Source of the DNA: Leptotrichia wadei
GTDB taxonomy: Bacteria > Fusobacteriota > Fusobacteriia > Fusobacteriales > Leptotrichiaceae
Reading direction: 5' to 3'
Assembly: GCF_007990545.2 (NCBI RefSeq)
Contig: NZ_AP019829.2
Span: forward strand, 1 to 64,000
Length of the DNA stretch: 64,000 nucleotides
Shown here: piece by piece, positions 8,714 to 18,105 of the stretch
Layout of the letters: every line of letters begins with the position of its first letter
Position numbering within the stretch: the stretch's first letter is position 1
Program-made: the position numbers and the translations under genes
Notes under the pieces: generated by a model
What the model was told of the DNA's origin: nothing
Databases searched by the model: none
The model's input: the letters and a program-made list of their open reading frames with translations, nothing else

Positions 8714-9628
8714 ATGGAAGAAAAAAAATATGAAGTTAATAGGAAATATGATGAAAAAAAATTGATAAATGTATTGAAAAATTTTGATAAAGCTGGGGAA
8801 TATGTTGTAGAATCTGGGAGAAATGAGATAAAAAGATTTGAAATAGATTTTGAAAATAATTTGGAAAGAGTGAATTTAAAAAGGAAAAAAAATAATAAAA
8901 TTGATGATTTTAAAGCAAAAAAAATGATAAATGTAAAAAAATTTAAGAGAAAGGATTTTATTACAAATTTTTTCTATAAATTTAAAGGCTCAAAGGCAAA
9001 ACGTTCTTATGAGTATGCAAAAAAATTATTGGAATACAAAATAAAGACGCCAGAACCAATTGCTTATTTTGACGATTTTATGAATGAAAATAATAAAAAA
9101 AATAGTTATTATATAAGTGAAGAGTTGAAATATGATTTTACCTGCAGGGAAGTTTTTTGGCCTGAAGATATTGAGGAGGAAAAGGCTAAGCAAGGGGGAA
9201 ATTACAAAATAAGCGAAGAAATGGAAAGAATGCTTACAAAAGTTGAAAAAAATCGTGAAAAAATAATAAAGCAATTTGCAAAATTTTCGTTTAATTTGCA
9301 TGAAAATGGAGTGGAATTTGAGGATTATTCGCCTGGAAATGTGCTAATTAAGGATAAAAGCGGGAATTATGAATTTTATCTTGTGGATTTGAATAGAATG
9401 AAGTTTAATGTAAAATTTAATTTAAATAGAAGAATGAAAAATGTTTCGAGAATGATGGAAAACGAAAAAATAGCTAGAATTTTTGCTAATGAATATGCGA
9501 AGTATTATAAACAGCGGGAAGAGACAGTTTTTAGATATTTGAGATATTATATTAGAAAACATAAGAAATATGTAGATTTTATGGATATTACACGTCCATT
9601 TAGAAATATTTTTAAAAGGAAAAAATAA
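8714..9628 (+). CDS. Lipopolysaccharide kinase-like protein (WaaP/Kdo kinase superfamily)
   Basis: A 304-residue protein with a protein-kinase-like fold of the LPS core kinase group. The catalytic-loop pattern is HENGVEFEDYSPGNVLI (about 196-212), with the acidic residue in EDYSPGN. A metal-binding DFG equivalent occurs at LVDLNRMKF (about 222-230). Upstream FKRKDFITNFFYKFKGSKAKRS resembles the glycine-poor N-lobe of these kinases. It would phosphorylate a core sugar of LPS at the inner membrane; the exact sugar is unknown. A distant relative lies at 40465-41136. It is spaced closely after the TPR gene and 25 bp before mnmG. Confidence 0.65.
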   Translation: MEEKKYEVNRKYDEKKLINVLKNFDKAGEYVVESGRNEIKRFEIDFENNLERVNLKRKKNNKIDDFKAKKMINVKKFKRKDFITNFFYKFKGSKAKRSYEYAKKLLEYKIKTPEPIAYFDDFMNENNKKNSYYISEELKYDFTCREVFWPEDIEEEKAKQGGNYKISEEMERMLTKVEKNREKIIKQFAKFSFNLHENGVEFEDYSPGNVLIKDKSGNYEFYLVDLNRMKFNVKFNLNRRMKNVSRMMENEKIARIFANEYAKYYKQREETVFRYLRYYIRKHKKYVDFMDITRPFRNIFKRKK

Positions 9629-9653
9629 GAGTAAATGAAAGGATAAATAAAAA

Positions 9654-11546
9654 ATGAGAAATTATGACATAATTGTTGTTGGAGCGGGTCATGCTGGGGT
9701 GGAAGCTGCTCTTGCTGCAGCAAGACATGGACTGAAAACAGCGTTGTTTACGATATATCTTGATAATATTGCGATGATGTCGTGTAATCCATCGGTTGGA
9801 GGTCCTGGAAAAAGCCATCTGGTATCGGAACTTGGAATGCTTGGCGGAGAAATGGCTAGACATATTGACAATTATAATTTGCAGCTGAAAAATTTGAATC
9901 ATACGAAGGGGCTGGCTTCACGAATTACTAGAGCACAAGCTGATAAATACTGGTATAGAATTAAAATGAGGGAAATTATTGAAAAGCAGAAAAACTTGGA
10001 ATTAGTTCAAGGGATTGTTGTGGATTTGATTGTGGAAAATAAGAAGGTTATGGGAGTGGAAGATAATCTTGGGATTAGATATGGGGCAAAGGCGGTTGTC
10101 TTGTGCACTGGAACTTTTTTAGGCGGAGAATATGTTATGGGGGATGTAAAGTATTCTTCAGGACGGCAAGGAGAGCCTGCAAGCGTGGATTTGCCAGATA
10201 GGCTTGCAGAATATGGATTTGAGCTGGACAGGTATCAAACTGCAACCCCTCCAAGAATTGCCAAATCTTCAATTGACTTTTCTAAAATGCAGGAATTAAA
10301 AGGAGAAGACAAACCACGATATTTTTCTTATGAAACAAAAAAAGAATATAACTCAACTTTGCCAACTTGGTTGACATTTACAACACCTGAAACTATTCGT
10401 GTGGGGCAGGAAATGCTTAAATATTCGCCCATTGTGACAGGAGTTGTAAGTACAAAAGGTCCTCGGCATTGTCCTTCGCTTGATAGAAAGATTATGAACT
10501 TTCCAGAAAAAACAAATCATCAGATATTTCTAGAGCAGGAATCTGTAGAATCAGATGAAATCTACATAAACGGATTTACGACAGCAATGCCTCCATTTGC
10601 ACAGGAAGCAATGTTAAAGACAATTAGCGGGCTTGAAAATGCCAAAATTGTACGTTACGGGTATGCTGTGGAATATAACTTTGTACCTGCATATCAGTTA
10701 AAATTAACTCTTGAAACAAAAGTTCTGGATGGACTTTATACAGCGGGAACGATTAATGGAACGAGTGGATATGAAGAGGCTGCCTGTCAAGGATTTATGG
10801 CGGGAGTCAATGCTGCAAGAAAAATTTTAGGAAAAAAGGAAATTGTGATTGACAGGAGTGAGGGGTATATCGGCGTTCTGATTGATGATATAATAAATAA
10901 AAAAACGCCAGAGCCTTATCGTGTATTGCCTTCAAGAGCTGAATACAGACTGACTTTGCGTCAAGATAACATTTTTATAAGACTTTTGGAAAAAGCGAAG
11001 GAAATTGGGTTATTAAATGCTGAAAAATTAGCCGAACTTGAAAATACGTGTAAGGAAATTGAAAATGAAATTGAAAGATTGAAAGGAATTACGGTTTATC
11101 CGACTAAGGAAAATAATGAAAAATTATTTGAAATTGTAGAAAAACAAAATCAATCTGAAAGTGCGGAAGTTGAAAAAAATAGTAAAAATAGTATGAACAG
11201 CCCTGTTTCAGCCTTTGAATTTCTTGCAAGAAAAGAAATCAATTATGATAATTTAAGTGAATTTGCGGAAACTGTGGAATTATCTGATTTGGTGAAGGAG
11301 CAAGTGGAAATAAATGCAAAATATAATGTGTTTATCGAAAGGGAAAAGGCGCAGATTGAGAAATTTAAAAAACTGGAAAAAATGATAATTCCAAAGGACT
11401 TTAACTATGAAAGCGTAAAAGGGCTTAGTAATATTGCTATTTCTGGGCTTATGTATGGACAGCCGGAAACAATTGGACAGGCTAGCAGAATTAGTGGAGT
11501 TACTTATAATGATATTTCACTTTTAATTGCGATTTTGAAGAATTGA
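9654..11546 (+). CDS. mnmG: tRNA uridine 5-carboxymethylaminomethyl modification enzyme MnmG
   Basis: MnmG (GidA) is the FAD-dependent subunit that, with the GTPase MnmE, installs the cmnm5 group on wobble uridine 34 of certain tRNAs. The FAD-binding motif is VVGAGHAGVEAALAAARHG (about 8-26), followed by the conserved SCNPSVGGPGKSHL block (about 43-56). The family signature AGTINGTSGYEEAACQGFMAG is near 363. The 630-residue length is normal. ATG 9654 is preceded by GAAAGGATAAATAAAA. mnmE is not in this window. Confidence 0.97.
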   Translation: MRNYDIIVVGAGHAGVEAALAAARHGLKTALFTIYLDNIAMMSCNPSVGGPGKSHLVSELGMLGGEMARHIDNYNLQLKNLNHTKGLASRITRAQADKYWYRIKMREIIEKQKNLELVQGIVVDLIVENKKVMGVEDNLGIRYGAKAVVLCTGTFLGGEYVMGDVKYSSGRQGEPASVDLPDRLAEYGFELDRYQTATPPRIAKSSIDFSKMQELKGEDKPRYFSYETKKEYNSTLPTWLTFTTPETIRVGQEMLKYSPIVTGVVSTKGPRHCPSLDRKIMNFPEKTNHQIFLEQESVESDEIYINGFTTAMPPFAQEAMLKTISGLENAKIVRYGYAVEYNFVPAYQLKLTLETKVLDGLYTAGTINGTSGYEEAACQGFMAGVNAARKILGKKEIVIDRSEGYIGVLIDDIINKKTPEPYRVLPSRAEYRLTLRQDNIFIRLLEKAKEIGLLNAEKLAELENTCKEIENEIERLKGITVYPTKENNEKLFEIVEKQNQSESAEVEKNSKNSMNSPVSAFEFLARKEINYDNLSEFAETVELSDLVKEQVEINAKYNVFIEREKAQIEKFKKLEKMIIPKDFNYESVKGLSNIAISGLMYGQPETIGQASRISGVTYNDISLLIAILKN

Positions 11547-11562
11547 TGTATAAAGTTAAATA

Positions 11563-11625
11563 ATACTAGAGTTTGAATAGCATGGTTATGGTTTTCAAGT
11601 TCAGTTTTGATTAATTTTATTATGA
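11563..11625. repeat. IS630-like miniature repeat, copy
   Basis: Roughly 60 bp starting ATACTAGAGTTTGAATAG and ending near AGTTCAGTTTTGATTAATTTT. It aligns along its length with 40336-40403, sharing CTAG, GTTTGA and AGTTCAGTTTT blocks in the same order. The ends resemble the IS630 termini at 48402 (CTAAACCCCGTTTAAATAG). Probably a decayed miniature element. It lies directly before the MATE gene. Confidence 0.45.
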
Positions 11626-11651
11626 TATTTGAAAATTTAGGAAGGAAAAAA

Positions 11652-13055
11652 ATGAAAGAAAGTATAAAAGAAAAAAATAGTTTAGCAGATAACAAAAAAA
11701 CAAGGTTTGGAACGGAATCAATCCCAAAACTTCTGATTTCACTTGCAATACCGGCAATTATTGCCAATCTTGTAAATGCACTTTATAATATTGTGGATCA
11801 AGTTTTTATCGGGCAAAAAATCGGATTTTTGGGAAATGCGGCTACGAATGTAGCTTTCCCGCTTACGACGATTTGCCTTGCGATTGGGCTTATGACGGGA
11901 GTTGGAGCTGCGACTAACTTTAATCTAGAATTAGGGAGAAAACGTCCAAAAAGGGCAAAAAGTGTAGCAGGAACAGCGGTAACGATGCTTCTTTTAGGTG
12001 GAATTGTCCTATGCGTATTAATTAATATTTTTTTAAAGCCGATGCTGACAGTGTTTGGTGCTACAAATCAGATTTTTGACTATGCAATTGAATATACTCA
12101 GATTACATCTTTAGGAATACCGTTTTTATTATTTGCAATAGGGGCAAATCCTTTGGTAAGGGCTGATGGAAATGCCTTTTATTCAATGCTTGCGATAGTT
12201 GTCGGATCACTTGTGAATACGATACTGGATCCACTGTTTATGTTTGGATTTGATATGGGAATGGATGGAGCAGCCTGGGCAACAGTAATTGGGCAGTTTG
12301 TGTCAGCAGTTATGCTTGCTTTGTATTTTTTCAGGTTTAAAAGCGTAAAATTTGAATTAAGGGATTTTAAGATAAGAATACGGGAAATAGGGATTTTATT
12401 TGCATTAGGAACTTCGCCTTTTATTTTCCAATGTTCCGCTTTAATTATTCAAATTGTAACAAATAATCTGCTAAAGATATATGGAGCAAAATCTATTTAT
12501 GGAAGTGAAATTCCTATTGCGGTTGCTGGAATTGTTATGAAAATAAATGTCATATTTATAGCAATTGTATTGGGGCTGACACAGGGAGCACAGCCTATTG
12601 CAGGATATAACTATGGTGCCAAAAAATATGGAAGAGTTTGGGAAATATTGAAATTAACGTTAAAAGTGGCATTTGTCATTTCATTAGTGGCATTTGCGGT
12701 ATTCCAGTTTTTCCCAGTTCAGATAATCTCCATTTTTGGCAGCGGAAGCGAGCTCTATTTTAAATATGGAACAAAATATATGAGAATATTTTTATTTTTT
12801 ATATTCCTGAACGGTGTACAAAGTGCCATTACAATGTTTTTAACATCAATTGGAAGAGCATTTCAAGGGGCTTTTTTGTCCCTTGTAAGACAAATTATAT
12901 CACTTTTGCCTCTGCTCATAATTTTACCGTACTTTATGGGAGTTGACGGGATTATGTTCGCATTTCCGGTAGCGGATCTGGTGGCATTTATTGTATCGGT
13001 AATTATTTTGAAAAAGGAAATGAAAAAAATTCCGAAAATAGATGAGGTTGATTAA
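11652..13055 (+). CDS. MATE family efflux transporter
   Basis: A 467-residue, 12-helix inner-membrane antiporter of the multidrug and toxic compound extrusion family, which exports drugs or metabolites using a Na+ or H+ gradient. The N-terminal half has IPKLLISLAIPAIIANLVNALYNIVDQVFIG and the second repeat has PFIFQCSALIIQIVTNN with GAQPIAGYNYGAKKYGR, both typical. ATG 11652 is chosen over the upstream in-frame ATG 11607 because GAAGGAAAAAA sits at 11641. Substrate cannot be told. A second, diverged MATE gene is at 51323-52669. Confidence 0.93.
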   Translation: MKESIKEKNSLADNKKTRFGTESIPKLLISLAIPAIIANLVNALYNIVDQVFIGQKIGFLGNAATNVAFPLTTICLAIGLMTGVGAATNFNLELGRKRPKRAKSVAGTAVTMLLLGGIVLCVLINIFLKPMLTVFGATNQIFDYAIEYTQITSLGIPFLLFAIGANPLVRADGNAFYSMLAIVVGSLVNTILDPLFMFGFDMGMDGAAWATVIGQFVSAVMLALYFFRFKSVKFELRDFKIRIREIGILFALGTSPFIFQCSALIIQIVTNNLLKIYGAKSIYGSEIPIAVAGIVMKINVIFIAIVLGLTQGAQPIAGYNYGAKKYGRVWEILKLTLKVAFVISLVAFAVFQFFPVQIISIFGSGSELYFKYGTKYMRIFLFFIFLNGVQSAITMFLTSIGRAFQGAFLSLVRQIISLLPLLIILPYFMGVDGIMFAFPVADLVAFIVSVIILKKEMKKIPKIDEVD

Positions 13056-13086
13056 AAAAGATTGAAATAAAGGAGAAAAGAATTTA

Positions 13087-13653
13087 ATGAAATTAATAGT
13101 GGGGCTTGGAAATCCTGGAGAAGAGTATAAATTAACAAGGCATAATATTGGGTTTATATTTATTGACGAATATTTGAAGAAAAATAATATAAATGATGTG
13201 AGAGAAAAGTTTAAATCGCTGTTTGTGCAGACAAATTATAATGGGGATAAAGTTTTTTATCAAAAGCCGACTACATTTATGAATTTGAGCGGAGAAGCGA
13301 TTGGAGAAGCTGTCAGATTTTTTAAGATTGATCCAAAAACTGAACTTTTTGTAATTTATGATGATATGGATATGCAGTTTGGAAAATTGAAAATTAAGCA
13401 AAACGGAAGTGCGGGCGGGCATAATGGGATAAAATCCATTATATCACATGTTGGAAATGAATTTGTACGGATAAAGTTTGGAATTGGAAAGCCGAAGACA
13501 AAGGAAGAGACATTGGGGTTTGTACTTGGGAAATTTTCACCAGAAGAAAAGGAAGTTTTAAAAGATTCAAGAGAAAAGATTTTTAATTTGATAGATGATA
13601 TAAAGGATGATATGACGGTTCAAAAGTTAATGAATAAATATAATACTAAATAA
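13087..13653 (+). CDS. pth: Peptidyl-tRNA hydrolase
   Basis: Pth cleaves the ester bond of peptidyl-tRNAs dropped by stalled ribosomes. The 188-residue protein shows the N-terminal GLGNPGEEYKLTRHNIGF (6-23) with the catalytic His, the FYQKPTTFMNLSGEA block (about 57-71), and YDDMDMQFGKLKIKQNGSAGGHNGIKSI (about 91-118) with the catalytic Asp and conserved GGHNG. Length is standard. ATG 13087 follows AAAGGAGAAAAG. It lies 31 bp after the MATE gene and may share its transcript. Confidence 0.97.
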   Translation: MKLIVGLGNPGEEYKLTRHNIGFIFIDEYLKKNNINDVREKFKSLFVQTNYNGDKVFYQKPTTFMNLSGEAIGEAVRFFKIDPKTELFVIYDDMDMQFGKLKIKQNGSAGGHNGIKSIISHVGNEFVRIKFGIGKPKTKEETLGFVLGKFSPEEKEVLKDSREKIFNLIDDIKDDMTVQKLMNKYNTK

Positions 13654-13677
13654 GCTGTTTAATATAGTAGTGGATCT

Positions 13678-13960
13678 GTTGCATTTTTTTTAAAAAGTGG
13701 AGTTGAAGATGAGATTTTATGGACTGATTAAGAAATAATTATCTGCATTTGTATATGATTAATATAAAATAATAAAAAAAGTGGAAAAAAATTCTAGAGG
13801 AATTTTGAATAAAATAAAATCAAATAAAAACAATTCAATAGAAAAAAGAAAAAATAATGGAGTGATTTTATGAGAGATAGATTGTATAATAAAATGCAAC
13901 AAATTTAAAATAAAATAGAACTCATGATACTTGTAATAATCAAAAAATATGCTAAAATAA
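13678..13960. repeat. IS30-type end remnants with 10-bp inverted repeat
   Basis: GTTGCATTTT (13678-13687) and AAAATGCAAC (13891-13900) form a perfect inverted repeat around about 200 bp without a gene. The right part, about 13876-13935, aligns with the left end of the IS30 remnant at 15766-15825: both carry GATTGTATAATA, a TGC.ACAAA core and ACTCATGATA in order. This is probably what is left after loss of an IS30-family element. The remaining DNA between pth and 14002 shows nothing else. Confidence 0.5.
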
Positions 13961-14001
13961 TAGAGATAAAAGTATTTTTTAATAAATGGAGGTTAGATGT
14001 T

Positions 14002-14574
14002 ATGGAAGATAATGATAAAAATTTTGAGATAGAAGTAGCAAGCAAAAGGGAAACTGAGTCACAAATAAAAGAAGCAGAACGAGTGGAAGATACAGAAAAT
14101 AGAATTGGTCATACAGATAATTCTAATCATGGAAATCAAGACTTAAATCATGATAATCAATACAACCAAAACAACCAATATGGAAATATAAATGGATATC
14201 AAGAAATAAACGAAATGGAATTTATGAGTTCTGTGAATTGGATTATAAATATCCATAAAATATTTGGAATATTAGGGATAATTCAAGGAGTATTAGCATC
14301 TTTAAGTATAGTAGGAGTAATAACAGGAATCCCAATGATTATTGCTAGTATGAAATTAATGGACACAAGTAAAATTTTATTCAATTATAAAATTACTAGA
14401 GAAGAGTCGAATTTAAAAATGTTTTTTGATGAATATAAAAAATACTGGGTAATTTTATTAGTATCAATGCTGATTTCAATTATATTAATAATAATTGGAT
14501 TTGTAGTATTTGCAGGAACAATAGCAGCACTTCTTGGTACTTTTTCAGGTGGACATACAGGATATGAATATTAA
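14002..14574 (+). CDS. DUF5362-like membrane protein
   Basis: A 190-residue protein. The first ~70 residues are hydrophilic and rich in N, Q and H (NHGNQDLNHDNQYNQNNQ). Two membrane hairpins follow: NIHKIFGILGIIQGVLASLSIVG...GIPMIIASMKL (about 90-125) and ILLVSMLISIILIIIGFVVFAG near the C-terminus. The helical pair with the GxPxIxxxxKL turn resembles DUF5362. ATG 14002 is chosen for the GGAGG at 13988-13992. The next gene starts 65 bp downstream and shares the same membrane module, so the pair arose by duplication. Function unknown. Confidence 0.6.
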   Translation: MEDNDKNFEIEVASKRETESQIKEAERVEDTENRIGHTDNSNHGNQDLNHDNQYNQNNQYGNINGYQEINEMEFMSSVNWIINIHKIFGILGIIQGVLASLSIVGVITGIPMIIASMKLMDTSKILFNYKITREESNLKMFFDEYKKYWVILLVSMLISIILIIIGFVVFAGTIAALLGTFSGGHTGYEY

Positions 14575-14639
14575 TATAAAATTAGGAAATTTACAGATAT
14601 AAGAGATACAAAAATAGTTGAAAATAAAGGGAGATAAAT

Positions 14640-15704
14640 ATGGATAATAATTTTTCAGATAACAGAAATAGTTTTTTAGATATGACATTTTTAAATTCGA
14701 TTAATTGGATATCGGTTATACATAAAATAATAGGAATTATTTTGATGATACAAGGAGTGCTTGCTTCACTTACAATAATAGGAGCAATAATAGGGGTTCC
14801 AATAATATTTGCAGGGAAAAATTTATTTGCATCAGGTGGGAATTTATCAGATTATAAATTTAGCAAAAGTATAAATGAGATTAAGAAATTTTTTATTAAT
14901 TACAAAAAATACTGGAAAGTAATATTTATGATATATATTGCAGGAATAGTTTCAATATTTTTGTTTATTGTTATTTTAGTATTTTCAGTAATTAATGCTT
15001 CAAAAGCATTACCAAAAAGTAATCCAAATGATGGAATGGCTTCGATTTCAACAACTAATGACAATAATACAAATACTACGAATACTACAACAGATCAATC
15101 AAGCAATGATCAATCAGCACCTGAATTAGACGAATTACATAAATTAATGGAAGAAGTTGTTACAAATGGTGATACAGATGCATTGAATAAATATTCAAAA
15201 GAACAATTAAGATTGTTGAGAAATACATTGTATGCAGAAAAAGGTTACATTTTCATAGGAGATTTGAAAAGTTATTTCGATTCAAAACCTTGGTATCATG
15301 GAACTGTAGCAGATCAAGATACAATTCGATTAACAGATTATGAAAAAGCCTTTATTAATGCGGTAAGAGAAAAAGAAGGATTACCAAATATTAATAATGA
15401 TGGTTCTGTATCACAAACACAGACATCAAATGATAGTGGAGAAGAATTAGATGAATTACATGAAGTAATGGATGAAGTAGTAAATGGAAATGAATCAGTA
15501 TTAGAAAATTATTCTAAAGAAAAACTTCGGTTATTAAGAAACACATTGTATGCAGAAAAAGGATACATTTTTACAGGAGATTTAAAAGGTTATTTTAATT
15601 CAAAATCTTGGTATCACGGACATATTTCGAATCAAGATTCAATACCTTTATCAAGTGAAGAAAAAGTGTTTGTAGATGCGATTAAAAAATATGAAAGTCA
15701 ATAG
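14640..15704 (+). CDS. DUF5362-like membrane protein with two YARHG-like domains
   Basis: The 354-residue protein starts with the same membrane module as its neighbour (about residues 15-120; SINWISVIHKIIGIILMIQG and GVPIIFAGKNL). An Asn/Thr/Ser-rich linker (about 125-160) leads to two tandem copies of a ~85-residue domain at about 161-250 and 268-352. Each has LRLLRNTLYAEKGYIF, then GDLK.YF.SK.WYHG, then an acidic helix, the pattern of YARHG domains (here YAEKG in place of YARHG). These are extracytoplasmic domains of unknown ligand in other bacteria. ATG 14640 follows AAAGGGAGATAAAT. Probably cotranscribed with 14002-14574. Confidence 0.75.
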   Translation: MDNNFSDNRNSFLDMTFLNSINWISVIHKIIGIILMIQGVLASLTIIGAIIGVPIIFAGKNLFASGGNLSDYKFSKSINEIKKFFINYKKYWKVIFMIYIAGIVSIFLFIVILVFSVINASKALPKSNPNDGMASISTTNDNNTNTTNTTTDQSSNDQSAPELDELHKLMEEVVTNGDTDALNKYSKEQLRLLRNTLYAEKGYIFIGDLKSYFDSKPWYHGTVADQDTIRLTDYEKAFINAVREKEGLPNINNDGSVSQTQTSNDSGEELDELHEVMDEVVNGNESVLENYSKEKLRLLRNTLYAEKGYIFTGDLKGYFNSKSWYHGHISNQDSIPLSSEEKVFVDAIKKYESQ

Positions 15705-15780
15705 AGATTTTATAATTTTTTTGGATTTCTATAAGTAGAAAGTGAATCATTCATTTTTTAAATCATAGATTGTATAATAT

Positions 15781-16366
15781 ATTGCGACAAACTAAAAAAA
15801 TATAAAAACTCATGATAATTTCGTGTTAAAATGTTAGTAACCACAAAAACATTAACGAAAAGAAATATATCATGAGCCATAATATTTTACCATAAATGAA
15901 AGAAATAAACCAGAGGTTCTGCTAAAAAAAAATTACAAAATTTCTAAAATTACTCAAATCCTTAACAGGCACAGGGCTGCCATTTACCGTGGGATAAAAA
16001 GAATTAATGGAGAATACTCTTCTGAAAATGCTCAGTCAGATGCCAATGCAAAAGCTGCTAATAAAAGAAGAAATTTAAAAATTACTTCCGAATTGAAAAA
16101 ACTAATAGAAGACAGGCTCTGTAAAACATGGTCTCCTGAACAGGATTCTGTAGTTTCGGCAAGAGGGGAAAGCAAAGCTTGCTTTGCAACATTTGTGGAG
16201 TTAAAGACAAGATTTTATGTAGCAATAAAGATGGAAGACAGAAGACTTGATAAGAACCTTAATGCTGATAAATTCAAGGCCAAGGAAATATTTAAACTAT
16301 GCAACGCCAATTGAAAAATTTTTACATGAAATTAGTTTAAAAAAAATTTGGTAAAATGTTGCAATT
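15781..16366. mobile_element. IS30-family element, internally deleted remnant
   Basis: About 586 bp bounded by ATTGCGACA (15781-15789) and TGTTGCAAT (16358-16366), a 9-bp inverted repeat with one mismatch. Intact IS30 elements are just over 1 kb, so roughly half is gone. The transposase fragment is listed separately. The right end lies 41 bp before the ATPase gene and may supply its leader. The family call rests on the protein fragment; the end assignment is by eye. Confidence 0.65.
15872..16314 (+). pseudogene. IS30-family transposase fragment
   Basis: Translating from ATG 15872 gives broken pieces of an IS30 transposase. After an early stop comes KNYKISKITQILNRHRAAIYRGIKRI (the N-terminal HTH), then GEYSSENAQ, then KKLIEDRLCKTWSPEQ. 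The sequence then jumps to a catalytic-domain scrap, ESKACFATFVELKTRFYVAIK, and to the C-terminal KEIFKLCNAN. At least two internal deletions and one stop disable it, and most of the DDE core is missing. Confidence 0.75.
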
Positions 16367-16406
16367 AATAATGCAATTTATGAAAAATAAAAGAGGGAGT
16401 GATTTT

Positions 16407-18074
16407 ATGAGAAAAAAAGCTGTTCCTGTGGGAATTGAAGATTTTGAAAGAATAATAAACGAAGATTATTATTATGTAGATAAAACGATGTTAATAGAAG
16501 AATTATTGATAAACAGAGCTCCTGTAACACTTTTTACAAGACCACGTAGATTTGGAAAAACATTGAATATGTCGATGTTAAGATATTTTTTTGATGTAAA
16601 AGATAAAGAAGAAAATAAAAAACTTTTTGAAAATTTGAAAATATATGATAGTGAATATATGAGTGAACAGGGTAAATATCCTGTAATTTTCATTTCACTG
16701 AAGGATTTGAAAGAAGATACTTGGGAAGAATGTCTTGAAAGCATTAAGGATATTATGTATAAAATTTTTAATGAGTACAGTTTTTTAAGAGAAAAATTAA
16801 ATATTGTTGAAAAAAGACAGTTTGATAAAATTTGGGAAATAACAGGAAATGAGAGAAATTTTAAAACATCACTCCTAGATTTATCAAATTATTTAAATAA
16901 ATATTATGGAGAAAAAGTCATAATTTTAATAGATGAATACGATGCTCCAATAATAAATGCTTTTGATAAAGGATATTACAATGAAGCGATAAACTTTTTT
17001 CAAACATTTTACAGTTCAGCACTAAAGACAAACAATTCCTTGAAATATGGTATTTTGACAGGAATAACAAGGATTATAAAGGAAGGGATATTCTCTGGTT
17101 TAAATAATTTAAAAGTAGATACAATATTGAATAAAAAATATTCAGAGTATTTTGGACTTCTTGAAAGTGAAGTGATTGAAATGCTTGATTACTTTGGGAT
17201 GAAATACAAAATTGAAGAGGTTAAAGAATGGTATGATGGATATATTTTTGGAGAAAGTGAAGTGTATAATCCATGGTCTATTGTGAATTATATTGATAAT
17301 GGAGAAATTAAGGCATACTGGGCAAATGTTTCAGGAAATACGCTTTTAGAGAATATGCTTGATCATGCTGGGGAAAGTGTTTATGATGATTTAAAACGGT
17401 TTACTGATGGAGAAAGTATTGAAAAATATATTTCGGATGGAACTACGATAAATAGTCTTTTAAGTAACGACGATGAGATATGGCAATTACTTTTATACAG
17501 TGGATATTTGACAAAGGATGAAAAGCAGAAGGAAATAGATGTAACTTCAGAATATACAGATGTTTATAACTTGAGAATTCCAAATAAGGAAATACGAAAA
17601 TATTTTGGGAATATGTTCTTGAACAGATTTTTTGGAACAGAAGTGAAAACAAATACTTTGATAAAAGCGCTTGAAAATGGAGACATTAAGAAATTTGAGA
17701 AAACATTGGGAGAGATAATGATAAATATGCTGAGCCATTTTGACTTGGACAAGGAAATGGAGAAGATTTATCAGGTATTTATGATAGGGCTTGTAGGATT
17801 TTTGATGGGGAAATATGAGATTATTTCAAATGATGAAAGCGGATATGGAAGATATGACCTTGCGATGATTCCAATAAAAAGTAACGAAAAAGCCTATCTT
17901 ATGGAATTTAAAATATCGAAGACGAAAAAGGGGATGGAAGAGAAAGCACAGAAGGCGTTGAAGCAAATTGATGAGAAGAAATATGATACGAAATTGAAGG
18001 CAAGAGGGATAAAGAATATTTTGAAGATTGGGGTTGCGTTTTATGGGAAAGAAGTGAAGGTTGTTTTTAAATAG
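16407..18074 (+). CDS. AAA-ATPase-like protein with PD-(D/E)XK nuclease-like domain
   Basis: A 555-residue full-length member of the family whose truncated relative is at 2842-4068. Nucleotide-binding loop TRPRRFGKTLNMSML lies near residues 46-60 and a Walker-B-like ILIDEYDAP near 175. The C-terminal domain (about 430-555) has a restriction-like core: GRYDLAMIP with the acidic residue, then AYLMEFKISK with the E-x-K pair. Family members often occur in many copies in anaerobes and are suspected mobile or defence-related genes; no function is proven. Start ATG 16407 is chosen over in-frame ATG 16356 because of GAGGGAG at 16393. It sits directly after an IS30 remnant. Confidence 0.88.
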   Translation: MRKKAVPVGIEDFERIINEDYYYVDKTMLIEELLINRAPVTLFTRPRRFGKTLNMSMLRYFFDVKDKEENKKLFENLKIYDSEYMSEQGKYPVIFISLKDLKEDTWEECLESIKDIMYKIFNEYSFLREKLNIVEKRQFDKIWEITGNERNFKTSLLDLSNYLNKYYGEKVIILIDEYDAPIINAFDKGYYNEAINFFQTFYSSALKTNNSLKYGILTGITRIIKEGIFSGLNNLKVDTILNKKYSEYFGLLESEVIEMLDYFGMKYKIEEVKEWYDGYIFGESEVYNPWSIVNYIDNGEIKAYWANVSGNTLLENMLDHAGESVYDDLKRFTDGESIEKYISDGTTINSLLSNDDEIWQLLLYSGYLTKDEKQKEIDVTSEYTDVYNLRIPNKEIRKYFGNMFLNRFFGTEVKTNTLIKALENGDIKKFEKTLGEIMINMLSHFDLDKEMEKIYQVFMIGLVGFLMGKYEIISNDESGYGRYDLAMIPIKSNEKAYLMEFKISKTKKGMEEKAQKALKQIDEKKYDTKLKARGIKNILKIGVAFYGKEVKVVFK

Positions 18075-18105
18075 AGGTTTAAAGTAAGATAACAGAGAGG
18101 TCAAT

